Counted from the stretch's first letter, positions 8,371 through 17,510 are shown. The stretch is DNA of 64,000 nucleotides from Mucilaginibacter defluvii (GCF_039543225.1 NZ_BAABJI010000002.1:2108001-2172000), one strand, 5' to 3'. Translations and numbers: made by a program. The notes: generated from the letters alone by a model not told the origin.

Positions 8371-10236
8371 TTATTGATTCGGCTGTTTAACAATCTTAGG
8401 GTTTCGCGATAATATATCATCATTTATTTGCGAATAATAATTACCTGATTGAAACCTGTTGGCACCAGTTACCCTACCCAGTTTAACTTCCCTGAACATC
8501 CATTTATTATGGTTTGGACTACCCGGATTTTGGTACAGGTAAGGCCACAAGCTAAATGGTTGTGTATTATGCTTGGTTGCTGAGCCGATGTCGCTTTTTA
8601 AATCAGCAACCGTCATGTTAGCGCCATCCCATACAATGTGTGCCAGCCTCCAACGTTTCATATCAAACAAAGTGTGGCCTTCAAACACCAGTTCAACCCG
8701 GCGTTCGTGCACTATACGGTCAAAAGTAAGATCATTGAGCGGAGTTGTTAAACCGGCACGGTTGCGTACCTGATTAATGTAACCAAGCGCTTTTCCCTTA
8801 TCTCCAAGCTCAAAAGCGGCCTCACTTGCGTTTAATAATACTTCCGCATAACGGTAGCGTATAAAAGGCACATCGCTTCTACGACCACGACGGCCCGAAC
8901 CGGTAACCGGATCAAGATACTTCCGAATATAAAAACCGGTTTGTGTACGGAACTCCAAACCATCTGCAGGACCGTCTAAACCAACCGCAGGTGTAGACGA
9001 ACCCGGCAGCGTTCCGGTTGAGATAAAATCTCCGGCAGCATTTTGGTAACCGGCTCTCACATCAATGGCAGCGCCTTTAAATACCGAACCTGGTAACATG
9101 ACTGTACCTGCTAAACGCGCGTCGCGGCCGGCAAATATGTCTTGTTGGTTGGTATAATAGATCGGATCGCCGCTCGCATTAACTGTAGGTATCGGCGCAT
9201 AGGTGTTATCCAGTTTTTCGAAGGCCTGTACTATGTTAAGTGACGGATTTAAACGGCCCGCATCAGCGCCTTCTTCAGAACGTGAGTAAGGCTGGTTATT
9301 AACGGTGAAGCTATGTACCTTATTAGTGCCGACCTTAAAATCCTCAATAAATATACTTTCTTTGTTAGCATCACTTTTATCAGTAAAAATTGCAGCGAAA
9401 TTATCTGATAAATCAATGGAATTAGCTCTGTATAACGAGTAAGCCCCAGCTTCGCCACTAATAATGGCTTCAGCAGCGGCTAATGCTTTTTGATAATATG
9501 CGTTAGCCATTGTTGCAGGTATGCCAACCTCATCACCCGGCAAGGTAACGTTAGGTGTTCTTTGTGCTCCATACTTTGCAATAGAGGCTGCATATAGTGC
9601 GGCTCTCGACTCCATCGCAAGAGCTGCTGCTCTGGTAGCCCTGGATTTAATGTTAACCAGCGCCGGCAGATCGCTTTTTATTGCTTCCAGTTCACTTATT
9701 ATAAAATCATAAACTTCAGATTCCTTTGATCTCGGGGTTTGCAAACTCAGCGCATCTCCTTCGTATGTTAACGACTTGGTGATAAGGGGCACGCCACCCA
9801 TTCGTTTAACCAATTCAAAGTAATAAGCGGCCCGTAAAAACCGCCCCTCGGCTATGAATATCTTTTTATCTTCTTCCTTAAGTGTTGATGCCGTGGCTCG
9901 CTCTATAAACAAATTTATATCACGTATATAGCCGTAATCCCATGTACCCCACTCACCCCAGCCCCAGCTGGTACGCTGCACAAAAAATGAGCTTCCGTTC
10001 TCGGACGGGAATGCCTCACTAAAATCAGCAAAGCTTGCCCAACCATTGTCTAAGCTCGAAAAATCAAGTTGCCGTTGGTATAGATCTGCAACCACCGACA
10101 ATACCAATGCGGGGTCAGAAAACATTTTATCTGTCGGAACAACATCCCTGGGTTCAATGTCGAGGTAATTATTGTCTTTACACGATGCCGTAATCAACAG
10201 TACAGCACTTATACTCATTATCAATATCTTTTTCAT
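8371..10236 (-). CDS. SusD/RagB-family nutrient-binding outer-membrane lipoprotein
   Basis: The 621-aa protein has lipobox ITASC (Cys19), followed by NNYLDIEPRDVVPTDKMF, typical for mature SusD N-termini. The helical TPR-like core (EEDKKIFIAEGRFLRAAYYF, LVKRMGGVPLIT) and the C-terminal motif VHERRVELVFEGHTLFDMKR are SusD hallmarks. SusD proteins form the lid over the SusC barrel and capture oligosaccharides at the cell surface. It lies 19 bp downstream of the susC gene, as usual. The specific glycan cannot be deduced from sequence. Confidence 0.95.
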   Translation of the reverse strand: MKKILIMSISAVLLITASCKDNNYLDIEPRDVVPTDKMFSDPALVLSVVADLYQRQLDFSSLDNGWASFADFSEAFPSENGSSFFVQRTSWGWGEWGTWDYGYIRDINLFIERATASTLKEEDKKIFIAEGRFLRAAYYFELVKRMGGVPLITKSLTYEGDALSLQTPRSKESEVYDFIISELEAIKSDLPALVNIKSRATRAAALAMESRAALYAASIAKYGAQRTPNVTLPGDEVGIPATMANAYYQKALAAAEAIISGEAGAYSLYRANSIDLSDNFAAIFTDKSDANKESIFIEDFKVGTNKVHSFTVNNQPYSRSEEGADAGRLNPSLNIVQAFEKLDNTYAPIPTVNASGDPIYYTNQQDIFAGRDARLAGTVMLPGSVFKGAAIDVRAGYQNAAGDFISTGTLPGSSTPAVGLDGPADGLEFRTQTGFYIRKYLDPVTGSGRRGRRSDVPFIRYRYAEVLLNASEAAFELGDKGKALGYINQVRNRAGLTTPLNDLTFDRIVHERRVELVFEGHTLFDMKRWRLAHIVWDGANMTVADLKSDIGSATKHNTQPFSLWPYLYQNPGSPNHNKWMFREVKLGRVTGANRFQSGNYYSQINDDILSRNPKIVKQPNQ

Positions 10237-10255
10237 CTTGTATAAGTTAATTCAG

Positions 10256-13200
10256 TTAAAAGGTTAGGTTAACACCGAAATTGAACACTTTACTTTGCGG
10301 AAACTGCAAACCATTGTCGTCTACAACCTCCGGGTCAATTCCAAACTCTTTGAGATTATCAAATGAGAATAAATTGTAGGCGTTCACATAAAACCTTGCT
10401 CTTTTAATTTTAATTTTTGAAAGCACAGCCGCTGGTAGGCTGTAACCTAATTCAAGCGTACGTACCCGTAACTGTTTTACGTTATGTAACCAGAATGTTG
10501 AATTACGCTGACCGGAAACTTCATAGTTGCTACTGCCCGAGTGGCCCGGGTTATCGCGGTTTGCAGGGTATTTACCCGGAATCCATTGGCTATTCAGATC
10601 ATACGGATCAGCCCTGTGCCATCTATCCTCGAATATGGTGTTAAGGTTGCCATTATTCTGGAATGCCCAACGGGTTTCCCAGTTCTGGAACCAGGTATAG
10701 CCTGATGCGCCTGAAAAATCAGCGTGAAAATCAAACTCTTTGTATCCTAAAGCGATGTTAAAACCGAAGTTAATATTGGGTTGCGTACCATAACCAAAGC
10801 CAATCGGTCTCTCATCATATTGATCGATCCTGCCATCGCCATTTTGATCTTTATAAATGATATCGCCAGGGATAAGTGTTTTGTTACCCTTGCCATCAAT
10901 GTTCACAGGGTAATTATTGATTTGATCAAACGATTCAAATTGGCCAATAGCCTCATGTCCCCAATCTAAACTTTTATACCGACCTTCACGTTGGTTGCGA
11001 TACTGATCCCATGAGTTAAAGAAGCGCTCTTTATAGGTATCTTTCCATTTTGCACGAGTGTAGGCAACGTTACCACCAACAGTATAATTTACCTTACCAA
11101 TTTTATTGCTGTAATTAAGCGATAATTCCTGGCCATATTGCAGATCACTTTCCAAGTTCGCCTCGGGCAAGTTATATCCCAGTTCTGAAGGCAAAAGCAC
11201 ATCTTCCTGTGCTATTAGCAACCCACTGCGTACACGGCGAAAATACTCTACGGAACCGTTTAACTTGTTATTTAGTAAACTAAAATCAGCGGCAACGTTT
11301 AAAGTTTTACTTTTTGACCAGGTAATAGTTGTAACTGGTATTCCTTTATCCCTAGAAACGCTTAGGGTTTGATCGTTACCTGTGTCATAATCATCAAGAA
11401 TAGCCAGAATAGGATTATCACCGTCACGTATAGCGTAATTATAACCAGTCAGATAAGCAAAATATGGCACAATGGGACGACCTGCATCAGTAGGATACCT
11501 GTCATCACCCATTAAACCATATGATCCTCTAAATTTTAAATCATTCAGTATGCTGTTGTCACCGAGCAAATTCTTCATGAATGATTCTTCGGTGATACGC
11601 CAGCCGGCTGATACAGCCGGGAAATAGCCTACACGTTTATTAGTGATAAATAATGATGACGCATCGCGCCTTGCTGAAACCTCTAAATAATACTTATTAG
11701 CATAATTGTAGTTAAAACGGCCGATATACCCTACCCGCGCAGTCGCCAGATCGTAATCATCATAACGGTCCATAGTGGAGAACTCGATTAGCGGTAGGCT
11801 ATTTGATTTTGGTATAGCGTGTAACCAATTACGCAGACTGCGGGTTTTAATACGCTCAGCAACTAAAGTACCCGAAACGTTGTGCTTGCCAAAGGTGTTG
11901 CTATAGTTCAACTGCGCCTGCATATTGGTGTTAAACTCCTTACGCTGATCGCGCTCTCGCCATGGGTTAGTAGCTCCACCAGCCCTTTCGTAAGTATCTG
12001 TTTCCGGTTTGTACCTGTAAACGTCATACGTATATTCGTGGTTATTCAAAACGTTGTCGGCTATATAGTAAGAGTATACACCTTTAAGCGTTAAGCCTTT
12101 TACGCCAGGTATTTGGTATTCAGCATTAAAGTTGGTTTGCAATACCCTCCAGTCGCTACGGTAAGTGCCTGAAATTTTCTTGTTGAGAAAAGCATAGTTT
12201 GACTCAATATTGTTAATAGCATTCAGGTAATTAGGATTGTCGTTAGCGTAAGGCCTTTCAATAGGCGTGTTACGTAAAACGGCGAAACGGGCTAAAAAGT
12301 AGTCATCACCACCCGGTACGCCCGGGTTTTCGCGGCTTTCTACACGTCCGTTAATATTTACGCCGACACGTAAGCCGTTAGCTACCTTAGCGCTAATGTT
12401 CGATTGAATGTTGGTACGGCCAAATTCATACTCCTTACCAATGTTTGAATTTTGGTAAAAGTTGGTTGCCGATACATAATAATTTACCTTATCCGTTCCG
12501 CCGGTAAAGTTTACGTTTATGGAGTTTTGCGGCGCGTTGCGGTTGCTGTTTAAAACATAATCGCGCCAGTCAAAACTTTGATAGCCGCGCTCCGTACCAA
12601 TACGGTATTTTTCAACTTCTTCTTTAGTAAAAGAAGTTGTACCTGAGGTGTTCATTTGCGCATCAGCCTTATAACGCGCGTAGTCATATGAGTTACGCAC
12701 CACATCCGGAAAACGGAACCAGTTTTGAAAGCCCATATAGGCATCAACATTGATACGGCTTTCGCCCGATCCCTTTTTGGTGGTTACCACCACAACGCCG
12801 TTTGCCGCACGTACACCGTAAATTGCCGCCGAGGCATCTTTTAACACGGAGATGCTTTCAATGTCATTCGGCGCCAGGTTATTAAATTGACCTGCATCCT
12901 GCTGAACACCATCAATAACGTATAACGGCGCACCCATATTACGGATCTGGATGTTGGCGCTCGCACCCGGACGGCCATCAGCCATACGGAATGTTACACC
13001 CGGAATTTTACCGGCCAGGGTGGTACTAACTGTAGCGCCGCCATGTACACGGTCAATATCCTTAGCTGTTACCGATGCGATTGAACCCGTTATAGATTCA
13101 CGCTTTTGCGTACCGTAGCCGGTTACCACCACTTCCTGCAGGCTTTCATTAGCCGACTTAAGTGAAATTTTAATGTTTGTTTGTGTACCTACGGTTACCT

Positions 13201-13510
13201 GCTGCGCGGCGTAACCTACAAATGTTGCCTCAATCACGGCGTTTGCCGGTACCGTAAGCGTAAATTTTCCCTGGCCGTCGGTAGCTGTTCCAATAGTTGT
13301 GCCCTTAACTCTAACAGCAACACCTGGCAAGGGCTGGTTAGTTTCATCAACAACGGTACCGGTAATTTGCGTTTGCGCAAATACAGTTGTCGTGTTGATA
13401 AAAAAAGCTACAAGAAAAAAAACGAACATGGCTTTGAGAAGCCGCAAGCTACCCGGCGGGCAGTTTGAAACGGATGGTGTACCCTGTTTCAAGAGTAAAT
13501 TTTTCCTCAT
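10256..13510 (-). CDS. SusC/RagA-family TonB-linked outer-membrane transporter
   Basis: The protein has about 1084 aa from the chosen start at 13510; an in-frame ATG at 13546 would add 12 residues. The start MRKNLLLKQ was preferred because a signal segment (LLKAMFVFFLVAFFINTTTVFAQ) follows at a normal distance. After the signal comes a carboxypeptidase-regulatory-like domain (ITGTVVDETNQPLPGVAVRV), a TonB-box-like segment (LQEVVVTGYGTQ), the plug (DASAAIYGVRAANGVVVVTT) and a long 22-stranded barrel ending in FNFGVNLTF. SusC proteins import oligosaccharides into the periplasm with TonB energy, partnered with SusD. It is the first gene of the locus, with a 21-bp tandem repeat upstream that may be the control site. 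Confidence 0.95.
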   Translation of the reverse strand: MRKNLLLKQGTPSVSNCPPGSLRLLKAMFVFFLVAFFINTTTVFAQTQITGTVVDETNQPLPGVAVRVKGTTIGTATDGQGKFTLTVPANAVIEATFVGYAAQQVTVGTQTNIKISLKSANESLQEVVVTGYGTQKRESITGSIASVTAKDIDRVHGGATVSTTLAGKIPGVTFRMADGRPGASANIQIRNMGAPLYVIDGVQQDAGQFNNLAPNDIESISVLKDASAAIYGVRAANGVVVVTTKKGSGESRINVDAYMGFQNWFRFPDVVRNSYDYARYKADAQMNTSGTTSFTKEEVEKYRIGTERGYQSFDWRDYVLNSNRNAPQNSINVNFTGGTDKVNYYVSATNFYQNSNIGKEYEFGRTNIQSNISAKVANGLRVGVNINGRVESRENPGVPGGDDYFLARFAVLRNTPIERPYANDNPNYLNAINNIESNYAFLNKKISGTYRSDWRVLQTNFNAEYQIPGVKGLTLKGVYSYYIADNVLNNHEYTYDVYRYKPETDTYERAGGATNPWRERDQRKEFNTNMQAQLNYSNTFGKHNVSGTLVAERIKTRSLRNWLHAIPKSNSLPLIEFSTMDRYDDYDLATARVGYIGRFNYNYANKYYLEVSARRDASSLFITNKRVGYFPAVSAGWRITEESFMKNLLGDNSILNDLKFRGSYGLMGDDRYPTDAGRPIVPYFAYLTGYNYAIRDGDNPILAILDDYDTGNDQTLSVSRDKGIPVTTITWSKSKTLNVAADFSLLNNKLNGSVEYFRRVRSGLLIAQEDVLLPSELGYNLPEANLESDLQYGQELSLNYSNKIGKVNYTVGGNVAYTRAKWKDTYKERFFNSWDQYRNQREGRYKSLDWGHEAIGQFESFDQINNYPVNIDGKGNKTLIPGDIIYKDQNGDGRIDQYDERPIGFGYGTQPNINFGFNIALGYKEFDFHADFSGASGYTWFQNWETRWAFQNNGNLNTIFEDRWHRADPYDLNSQWIPGKYPANRDNPGHSGSSNYEVSGQRNSTFWLHNVKQLRVRTLELGYSLPAAVLSKIKIKRARFYVNAYNLFSFDNLKEFGIDPEVVDDNGLQFPQSKVFNFGVNLTF

Positions 13511-13537
13511 AAGATGATAGTTATTTAATTGGTTTTT

Positions 13538-13556
13538 AAGCGTCAATAAGACGTTT
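13538..13556. promoter_or_regulatory. Imperfect palindrome in the susC leader
   Basis: AAGCGTC-N5-GACGTTT, with 6 of 7 arm positions matching, lies about 28 bp upstream of the susC start. It could be an operator or an RNA hairpin; nothing else distinguishes these. Confidence 0.25.
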
Positions 13557-13595
13557 AATATTGAGAAGTAAATGACGGTGTTTTTTTGTTCAGCC

Positions 13596-13637
13596 TATTC
13601 GCTTATTTGTATCAATACTTCGCTAAATCGTATCAAT
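13596..13637 (-). promoter_or_regulatory. 21-bp tandem direct repeat upstream of susC (candidate activator site)
   Basis: Two adjacent 21-bp units (13596-13616 and 13617-13637) agree at 16 positions and share ATTGATAC and AGCGAA blocks on the minus strand. They lie about 86 bp upstream of the susC start. Direct repeats spaced by two helical turns are typical of dimeric activators bound upstream of PUL promoters. No cognate hybrid two-component or SARP-type regulator is encoded in the window. Confidence 0.45.
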
Positions 13638-13774
13638 CATAACTGCACGTCTCTTCAAAAAACAACATCAACTTTATTAAAATGGCCGAATTTCCCTCTT
13701 TATATGTCCGTTGTAATACATCCAAATATGGTTGATGGTACTAACTTTGCTCAAAATCACTTACAATTATCAAC

Positions 13775-14200
13775 ATGAAAAACACAAACAGCAACGCGAT
13801 TACCGTACAGGCCACCACTAACGCGCCTGCCGAAAAAGTTTGGACATACTGGAATGCTCCTGAACATATTACTAAATGGTGCCAGGCATCGGCAGACTGG
13901 CATGCGCCTTATGCCGAGAATGACCTGCGCCCGGATGGCAAATTCAAAACCACCATGGCAGCAAAGGACGGCAGTTTCAGTTTCGACTTTGAGGGCGTCT
14001 ATACCGAAGTCGAGCCTTACAAACTGATCAGTTACACGATGGCCGACGGACGTATGGTTACTGTTGAGTTTGACGAAAAAGATAATACCACTACGGTAAC
14101 TGAAACCTTTGATCCGGAAAATACTAATCCTATTGAAATGCAACGTGGCGGCTGGCAGGCTATTTTAGATAACTTTAAGCAATATGCGGAGGAGAATTAA
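13775..14200 (+). CDS. SRPBCC (AHSA1-like) domain protein
   Basis: The 141-aa cytoplasmic protein has the START/SRPBCC fold pattern. It opens with ITVQATTNAPAEKVWTYW, followed by HITKWCQASADWHAP, LRPDGKFKTTM and a C-terminal helix GGWQAILDNFKQYAEEN. Proteins of this AHSA1-like group bind hydrophobic ligands; their physiological ligands are mostly unknown. The gene stands alone, divergent from susC, and is followed by an extragenic palindrome. No enzymatic residues can be assigned. Confidence 0.85.
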   Translation: MKNTNSNAITVQATTNAPAEKVWTYWNAPEHITKWCQASADWHAPYAENDLRPDGKFKTTMAAKDGSFSFDFEGVYTEVEPYKLISYTMADGRMVTVEFDEKDNTTTVTETFDPENTNPIEMQRGGWQAILDNFKQYAEEN

Positions 14201-14211
14201 CTGATCCCGGT

Positions 14212-14294
14212 TGTCATTTCGAACGAAGTACGAGGAGAAATCTGTCGCTTAATAATGTACGTCGGCAGATTCCTCTCTTTCTTTCGGAATGACA
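14212..14294. repeat. Large imperfect palindrome (REP-like extragenic repeat)
   Basis: The outer arms TGTCATTTCGAA (14212-14223) and TTCGGAATGACA (14283-14294) are near-perfect reverse complements. The inner arms GAGGAGAAATCTG (14232-14244) and CAGATTCCTCTC (14266-14277) also pair. The element fills most of the gap between the SRPBCC and plsC genes. It has the look of the extragenic palindromes with a GAAATCT core that I recall from many Sphingobacteriales genomes. Confidence 0.7.
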
Positions 14295-14391
14295 AGTGTC
14301 AAATGTTTTACTGTGAAGTATTAGGCAGGCATCAAACAATCCATCACCACCGCTTACATTTACAGGCTTTTATTAACTTTGTCATCCTGTT

Positions 14392-15123
14392 ATGAGAAAG
14401 TTTTTAGGATACATCCTTTCACCCTTTGCCATTACCGCGTTTTTTCTGGTGCTGGTCATTTTTCAGCCAATCCAATGGATAAACTATAAGGTATTTGGCT
14501 ATTCAGCTCATAAAAAATCTGTTGACGCGCTTAACTTTTGTTTACTGAGCACTTATTATATATTGTTCAATTCGGTAAAATTTGTCAATAAGCAAAACCT
14601 GCCGCAAGGCCGGCCAATGATCATTATGGCCAATCACCAAAGTTTAATCGATATACCGCCGATGATCTACTTCTTCAGGAAGCATCACGCTAAATTTATC
14701 TCCAAAATTGAGCTGGCTAAGGGGATACCATCCATATCATACAACCTGCGGGTAGGTGGCGGCGCAAATATTGACCGTAAGGATCCGCGGCAATCCATCA
14801 CCGAGCTGGTGAAGCTGGGTACCCGCATGAAAGAAAAAGGCTGGTCGGCCATGATATTCCCTGAAGGCACACGCTCAAAGGATGGCCATGTAAAAACTTT
14901 TCAATCCGCAGGTATAGCAACCTTATTAAAAAAATGCCCGAACGCGTTATTGGTACCTGTAGCCATCAATAAATCGTGGGAGATGGTGCGTTATGGACTG
15001 TTCCCTTTAAATACCTTTACCCCCATGACGTGGGAAGTACTTGAACCCATTGAACCCGGCACCGCACCCGTTGATGAGTTGGTAAAGCTTGCGGAGGAAC
15101 GTATAAGACAAAAGGTGGGCTAA
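14392..15123 (+). CDS. plsC: 1-acyl-sn-glycerol-3-phosphate acyltransferase
   Basis: The 243-aa protein has an N-terminal hydrophobic segment (about residues 8-25) and the four acyltransferase blocks. The HX4D catalytic motif is NHQSLID (His82, Asp87). It is followed by FISKIELAKG and then FPEGTRSKDG for glycerol-phosphate binding. It would acylate lysophosphatidic acid to phosphatidic acid at the inner membrane. Length is normal for PlsC. The gene stands alone on the plus strand, convergent with the LytTR regulator; no strong terminator is seen in the 58-bp gap. Confidence 0.88.
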   Translation: MRKFLGYILSPFAITAFFLVLVIFQPIQWINYKVFGYSAHKKSVDALNFCLLSTYYILFNSVKFVNKQNLPQGRPMIIMANHQSLIDIPPMIYFFRKHHAKFISKIELAKGIPSISYNLRVGGGANIDRKDPRQSITELVKLGTRMKEKGWSAMIFPEGTRSKDGHVKTFQSAGIATLLKKCPNALLVPVAINKSWEMVRYGLFPLNTFTPMTWEVLEPIEPGTAPVDELVKLAEERIRQKVG

Positions 15124-15181
15124 GCCCCGGCACCTAAAGAAAAGTTTCAGAATATAATCCCCTTTTATGGGTTACCTGCAA

Positions 15182-15919
15182 TTAAACGTTCTTCCCGTCA
15201 ATTATCCTGAAAAAATCGTCACGGTAAGTATCTCCCACCGGGATGATCTTATCGCCGATGAAGATACGACTACGCTCGATGCTGTCAATTTTATCTAACG
15301 ATACGATGTATGAGCGATGCACACGTATAAAATGCTTTTCAGGCAAGGCATCCTCCATCTTCTTCATATTTTGCAGGGTGATAATACGCTCGTTGGTAGT
15401 AAAGATGGAGATATAATCCTTCAACCCCTCAATAAACAAAATATCGTGCAGGTATAGCTTCTGTATTTTATGCTCGGTTTTTACAAAGATGAAATCGCTT
15501 AAAAAGTCAGGCTGCTGCTGTACCGGCGCTGCCGCGGGCACCGGTGTACTTGTCGCTGCGGCAGGGTTAATAATACCCTGGGCCTTTTGTACCGCCTTGT
15601 AAAAACGGTCGAAAGCGATGGGTTTTAACAGGTAGTCAACCACGTCCAATTCGTAGCCCTCTAATGCGTATTGCGGGTAAGCCGTAGTCAAAATCACCTT
15701 AGCCTTGCCATTGGCAATCTTTAAAAACTGTATACCGGTAAGTTCAGGCATTTGCACGTCCAGAAAAACCAGGTCGGCCTCACCGCTTTGTACCAGCGTA
15801 AGCGCTTCAATAGGATTGGTAGTGGCCTTTACCAATTGTAAAAAAGGCATTTTAGCAATATAATCCTCAAGTATGTTTAAAGCCAAAGGCTCGTCATCAA
15901 CAACCAGGCACCGTATCAT
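15182..15919 (-). CDS. LytTR-family response regulator
   Basis: The 245-aa protein has a receiver domain at residues 1-115, with acidic pocket Asp8-Asp9, phospho-acceptor Asp54 (VFLDVQMP) and the conserved Lys in DYLLKP. An Ala/Pro/Gln-rich linker (about 118-138) leads to a LytTR DNA-binding domain (about 140-240). That domain contains FIEGLKDYISIFTTNERI and FIRVHRSYIVSLDKI. It is the probable partner of the LytS-type kinase at 16391-17404. The two are separated by a small antiparallel gene and a terminator, so they are not one simple operon. A LytTR-like repeat near 17511-17540 is its likely target. Confidence 0.92.
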   Translation of the reverse strand: MIRCLVVDDEPLALNILEDYIAKMPFLQLVKATTNPIEALTLVQSGEADLVFLDVQMPELTGIQFLKIANGKAKVILTTAYPQYALEGYELDVVDYLLKPIAFDRFYKAVQKAQGIINPAAATSTPVPAAAPVQQQPDFLSDFIFVKTEHKIQKLYLHDILFIEGLKDYISIFTTNERIITLQNMKKMEDALPEKHFIRVHRSYIVSLDKIDSIERSRIFIGDKIIPVGDTYRDDFFRIIDGKNV

Positions 15920-16021
15920 CTTCTATAATCAGTTTTAAAAGGCTAAAATAAACAATTTAATATCCGCACCGCTACTCGTCAACACAACACATTTCCAAAA
16001 AAGCAATTTTAAGCAAAACAA

Positions 16022-16055
16022 GTTAACCAAATTCAACGTTAACTAAATAATATTA
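16022..16055. repeat. Clustered TTAAC motifs upstream of a small secreted-protein gene
   Basis: GTTAAC occurs twice (16022-16027 and 16038-16043), 16 bp apart, followed by a further TTAAC at 16053. The cluster lies just upstream of the start at 16076. The spacing does not fit the 21-bp period of LytTR sites. Confidence 0.2.
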
Positions 16056-16075
16056 ACCATAACACTTAGCTACCC

Positions 16076-16354
16076 ATGAAAAAACTTAGTGCAGCTATTG
16101 TTGCCATGATATTCGCCTGCGTTTTGCAAAACGCCAGTGCCCAAACAAGCCCGGCAAAAAAAGATACCGTTAGCAAAGGCCAGCCGGGCGCTACCACGCA
16201 GTCATCACCGGCTAACCCGGTGCAGCCCGCCTCAACGCCCGACTGGTTAAAAAGCGATGCCGATAAAAAGAAAGACAACTCTACTTTTTTAACATCGCCC
16301 ACTACTGATAGTACCAAAAGCGGTACAACCAAATCAAAGCAGAAAAGGAAATAG
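16076..16354 (+). CDS. Small secreted low-complexity protein
   Basis: The 92-aa protein has a clear signal peptide (about residues 1-22, ending ASAQ). The mature part is rich in Ser, Thr, Pro, Lys and Gln, with no recognisable domain and a basic tail KQKRK. It would be an exported, largely unstructured peptide. It lies on the opposite strand between the LytTR regulator and LytS-type kinase genes and shares a bidirectional terminator with the kinase gene. I do not recognise a family. Codon pattern and signal peptide make it likely to be a real gene. Confidence 0.6.
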   Translation: MKKLSAAIVAMIFACVLQNASAQTSPAKKDTVSKGQPGATTQSSPANPVQPASTPDWLKSDADKKKDNSTFLTSPTTDSTKSGTTKSKQKRK

Positions 16355-16359
16355 CACTA

Positions 16360-16390
16360 CAAAGCCGTTCAAATCTGAATGGCTTTTTTG
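16360..16390. terminator. Bidirectional terminator
   Basis: A 9-bp stem, AGCCGTTCA (16363-16371) with TGAATGGCT (16376-16384), has a 4-nt loop, an A run before and a T run after. It separates the convergent small secreted-protein gene and lytS-type gene, and so also separates the kinase from its regulator gene. Confidence 0.85.
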
Positions 16391-17404
16391 TTAAAGAACG
16401 AGCTTCAGGTTACAAACATAACAGGTTTCCGTATCGTCAATATCCAGGGTATATTTTTTAGGATAAAGCAGATTAAGCCTGCGTTTAACATTACTTAAAC
16501 CAATACCGCCCGAAGCATCGCGATTATTGGTGTGTTTTTTATTTTCGATATGGAAGTCGAGCGTGCCGTTATCCACCGTCAAATTCATTTTTATAGGCGT
16601 TTCCGGATCATTGGCAACACCATGTTTAAAGGCGTTTTCAATAAATGATATGAGTAATAGCGGCGCAATACGCTGCGTAGTTACATCGCCCTTTACCTCG
16701 AACTCCACAAAGGCTTTATAACCGAATCGTATTTTTTGCAGGTCGATATAATTTTGCAGGTAATGGATCTCCTTTTCCAGGTCAACCTTGTTATCATTAC
16801 TCTCATACAACATGTACCGCATAATTTCCGACAGCTTCAGGATGGCCTCGGGCGTGGTTTCTGACCGCTGGTAAGCCAGCGAGTAGATACTATTGAGTGA
16901 GTTGAACAAAAAGTGCGGGTTTACCTGCGATTTCAGGAATGATAGCTCGGCTGTTAAACGCTGATTTTCCAGGTCGCGTTGAATGCGCTCGTTCAAAAAC
17001 CAATCTGTAGAAAATTTGAGTACAATACTCAGAAATACAAAAATCAGGCTGGTAAAAAAAGCGCTTAGATAATAGGATACAAAGCCTATCATTTGTCCCT
17101 TTTGCTTTACAAGCGCATACTCTTTGTAAACAAGCGCTAAACCGTATTTTAAAAAGCCGTAGGCCAGTATCACGCCTAAAGCGATGATGATGTAGGTGCC
17201 ATATCGTTTACGGTCAAGCAGTTTGGGTATAAGCAGCAGGTAATTGATATAAAACAAGCTGATGTTTACCAGCCCAAACAAAACAAACAGCACCAGCAAA
17301 GCCTCGATGGAAAGCTTGCTGTTGGTTTTGCCGATGAAAAAGAAGAAGGATATCAGGCACACCCACACAAATACATGCCAGAAAAATTGCCACTGTTTTT
17401 TCAT
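16391..17404 (-). CDS. LytS-type sensor histidine kinase (His_kinase family)
   Basis: The 337-aa protein has four hydrophobic membrane segments (roughly residues 8-25, 33-60, 70-92 and 108-130). A short coiled linker follows, then the LytS-type phosphorylation motif QVNPHFLFNSLNS with His164. The C-terminal ATPase domain has an N box in SFIENAFKHG and a G box in GGIGLSNVKRRL. It has no large extracellular sensor domain, as is usual for Bacteroidota LytS-like kinases that sense through the membrane part. The likely partner is the LytTR regulator at 15182-15919. It is divergent from the membrane peptide-ABC operon, with a LytTR repeat in between. Confidence 0.9.
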   Translation of the reverse strand: MKKQWQFFWHVFVWVCLISFFFFIGKTNSKLSIEALLVLFVLFGLVNISLFYINYLLLIPKLLDRKRYGTYIIIALGVILAYGFLKYGLALVYKEYALVKQKGQMIGFVSYYLSAFFTSLIFVFLSIVLKFSTDWFLNERIQRDLENQRLTAELSFLKSQVNPHFLFNSLNSIYSLAYQRSETTPEAILKLSEIMRYMLYESNDNKVDLEKEIHYLQNYIDLQKIRFGYKAFVEFEVKGDVTTQRIAPLLLISFIENAFKHGVANDPETPIKMNLTVDNGTLDFHIENKKHTNNRDASGGIGLSNVKRRLNLLYPKKYTLDIDDTETCYVCNLKLVL

Positions 17405-17510
17405 CCTTTAGTATGCACTGTGCATTAAATTATTTATTTGTTCCGACTTCTAATGTAGTGTTTTAGCGGCTTATCGCGAGATGTATTATATAGAGGGTGA
17501 TGTTTTTTCG

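Noticed and set aside
13511..13546. Upstream ATG extending the susC protein by 12 residues
   Set aside because: It is possible but places the hydrophobic signal far from the N-terminus; the ATG at 13510 gives a more normal signal peptide.
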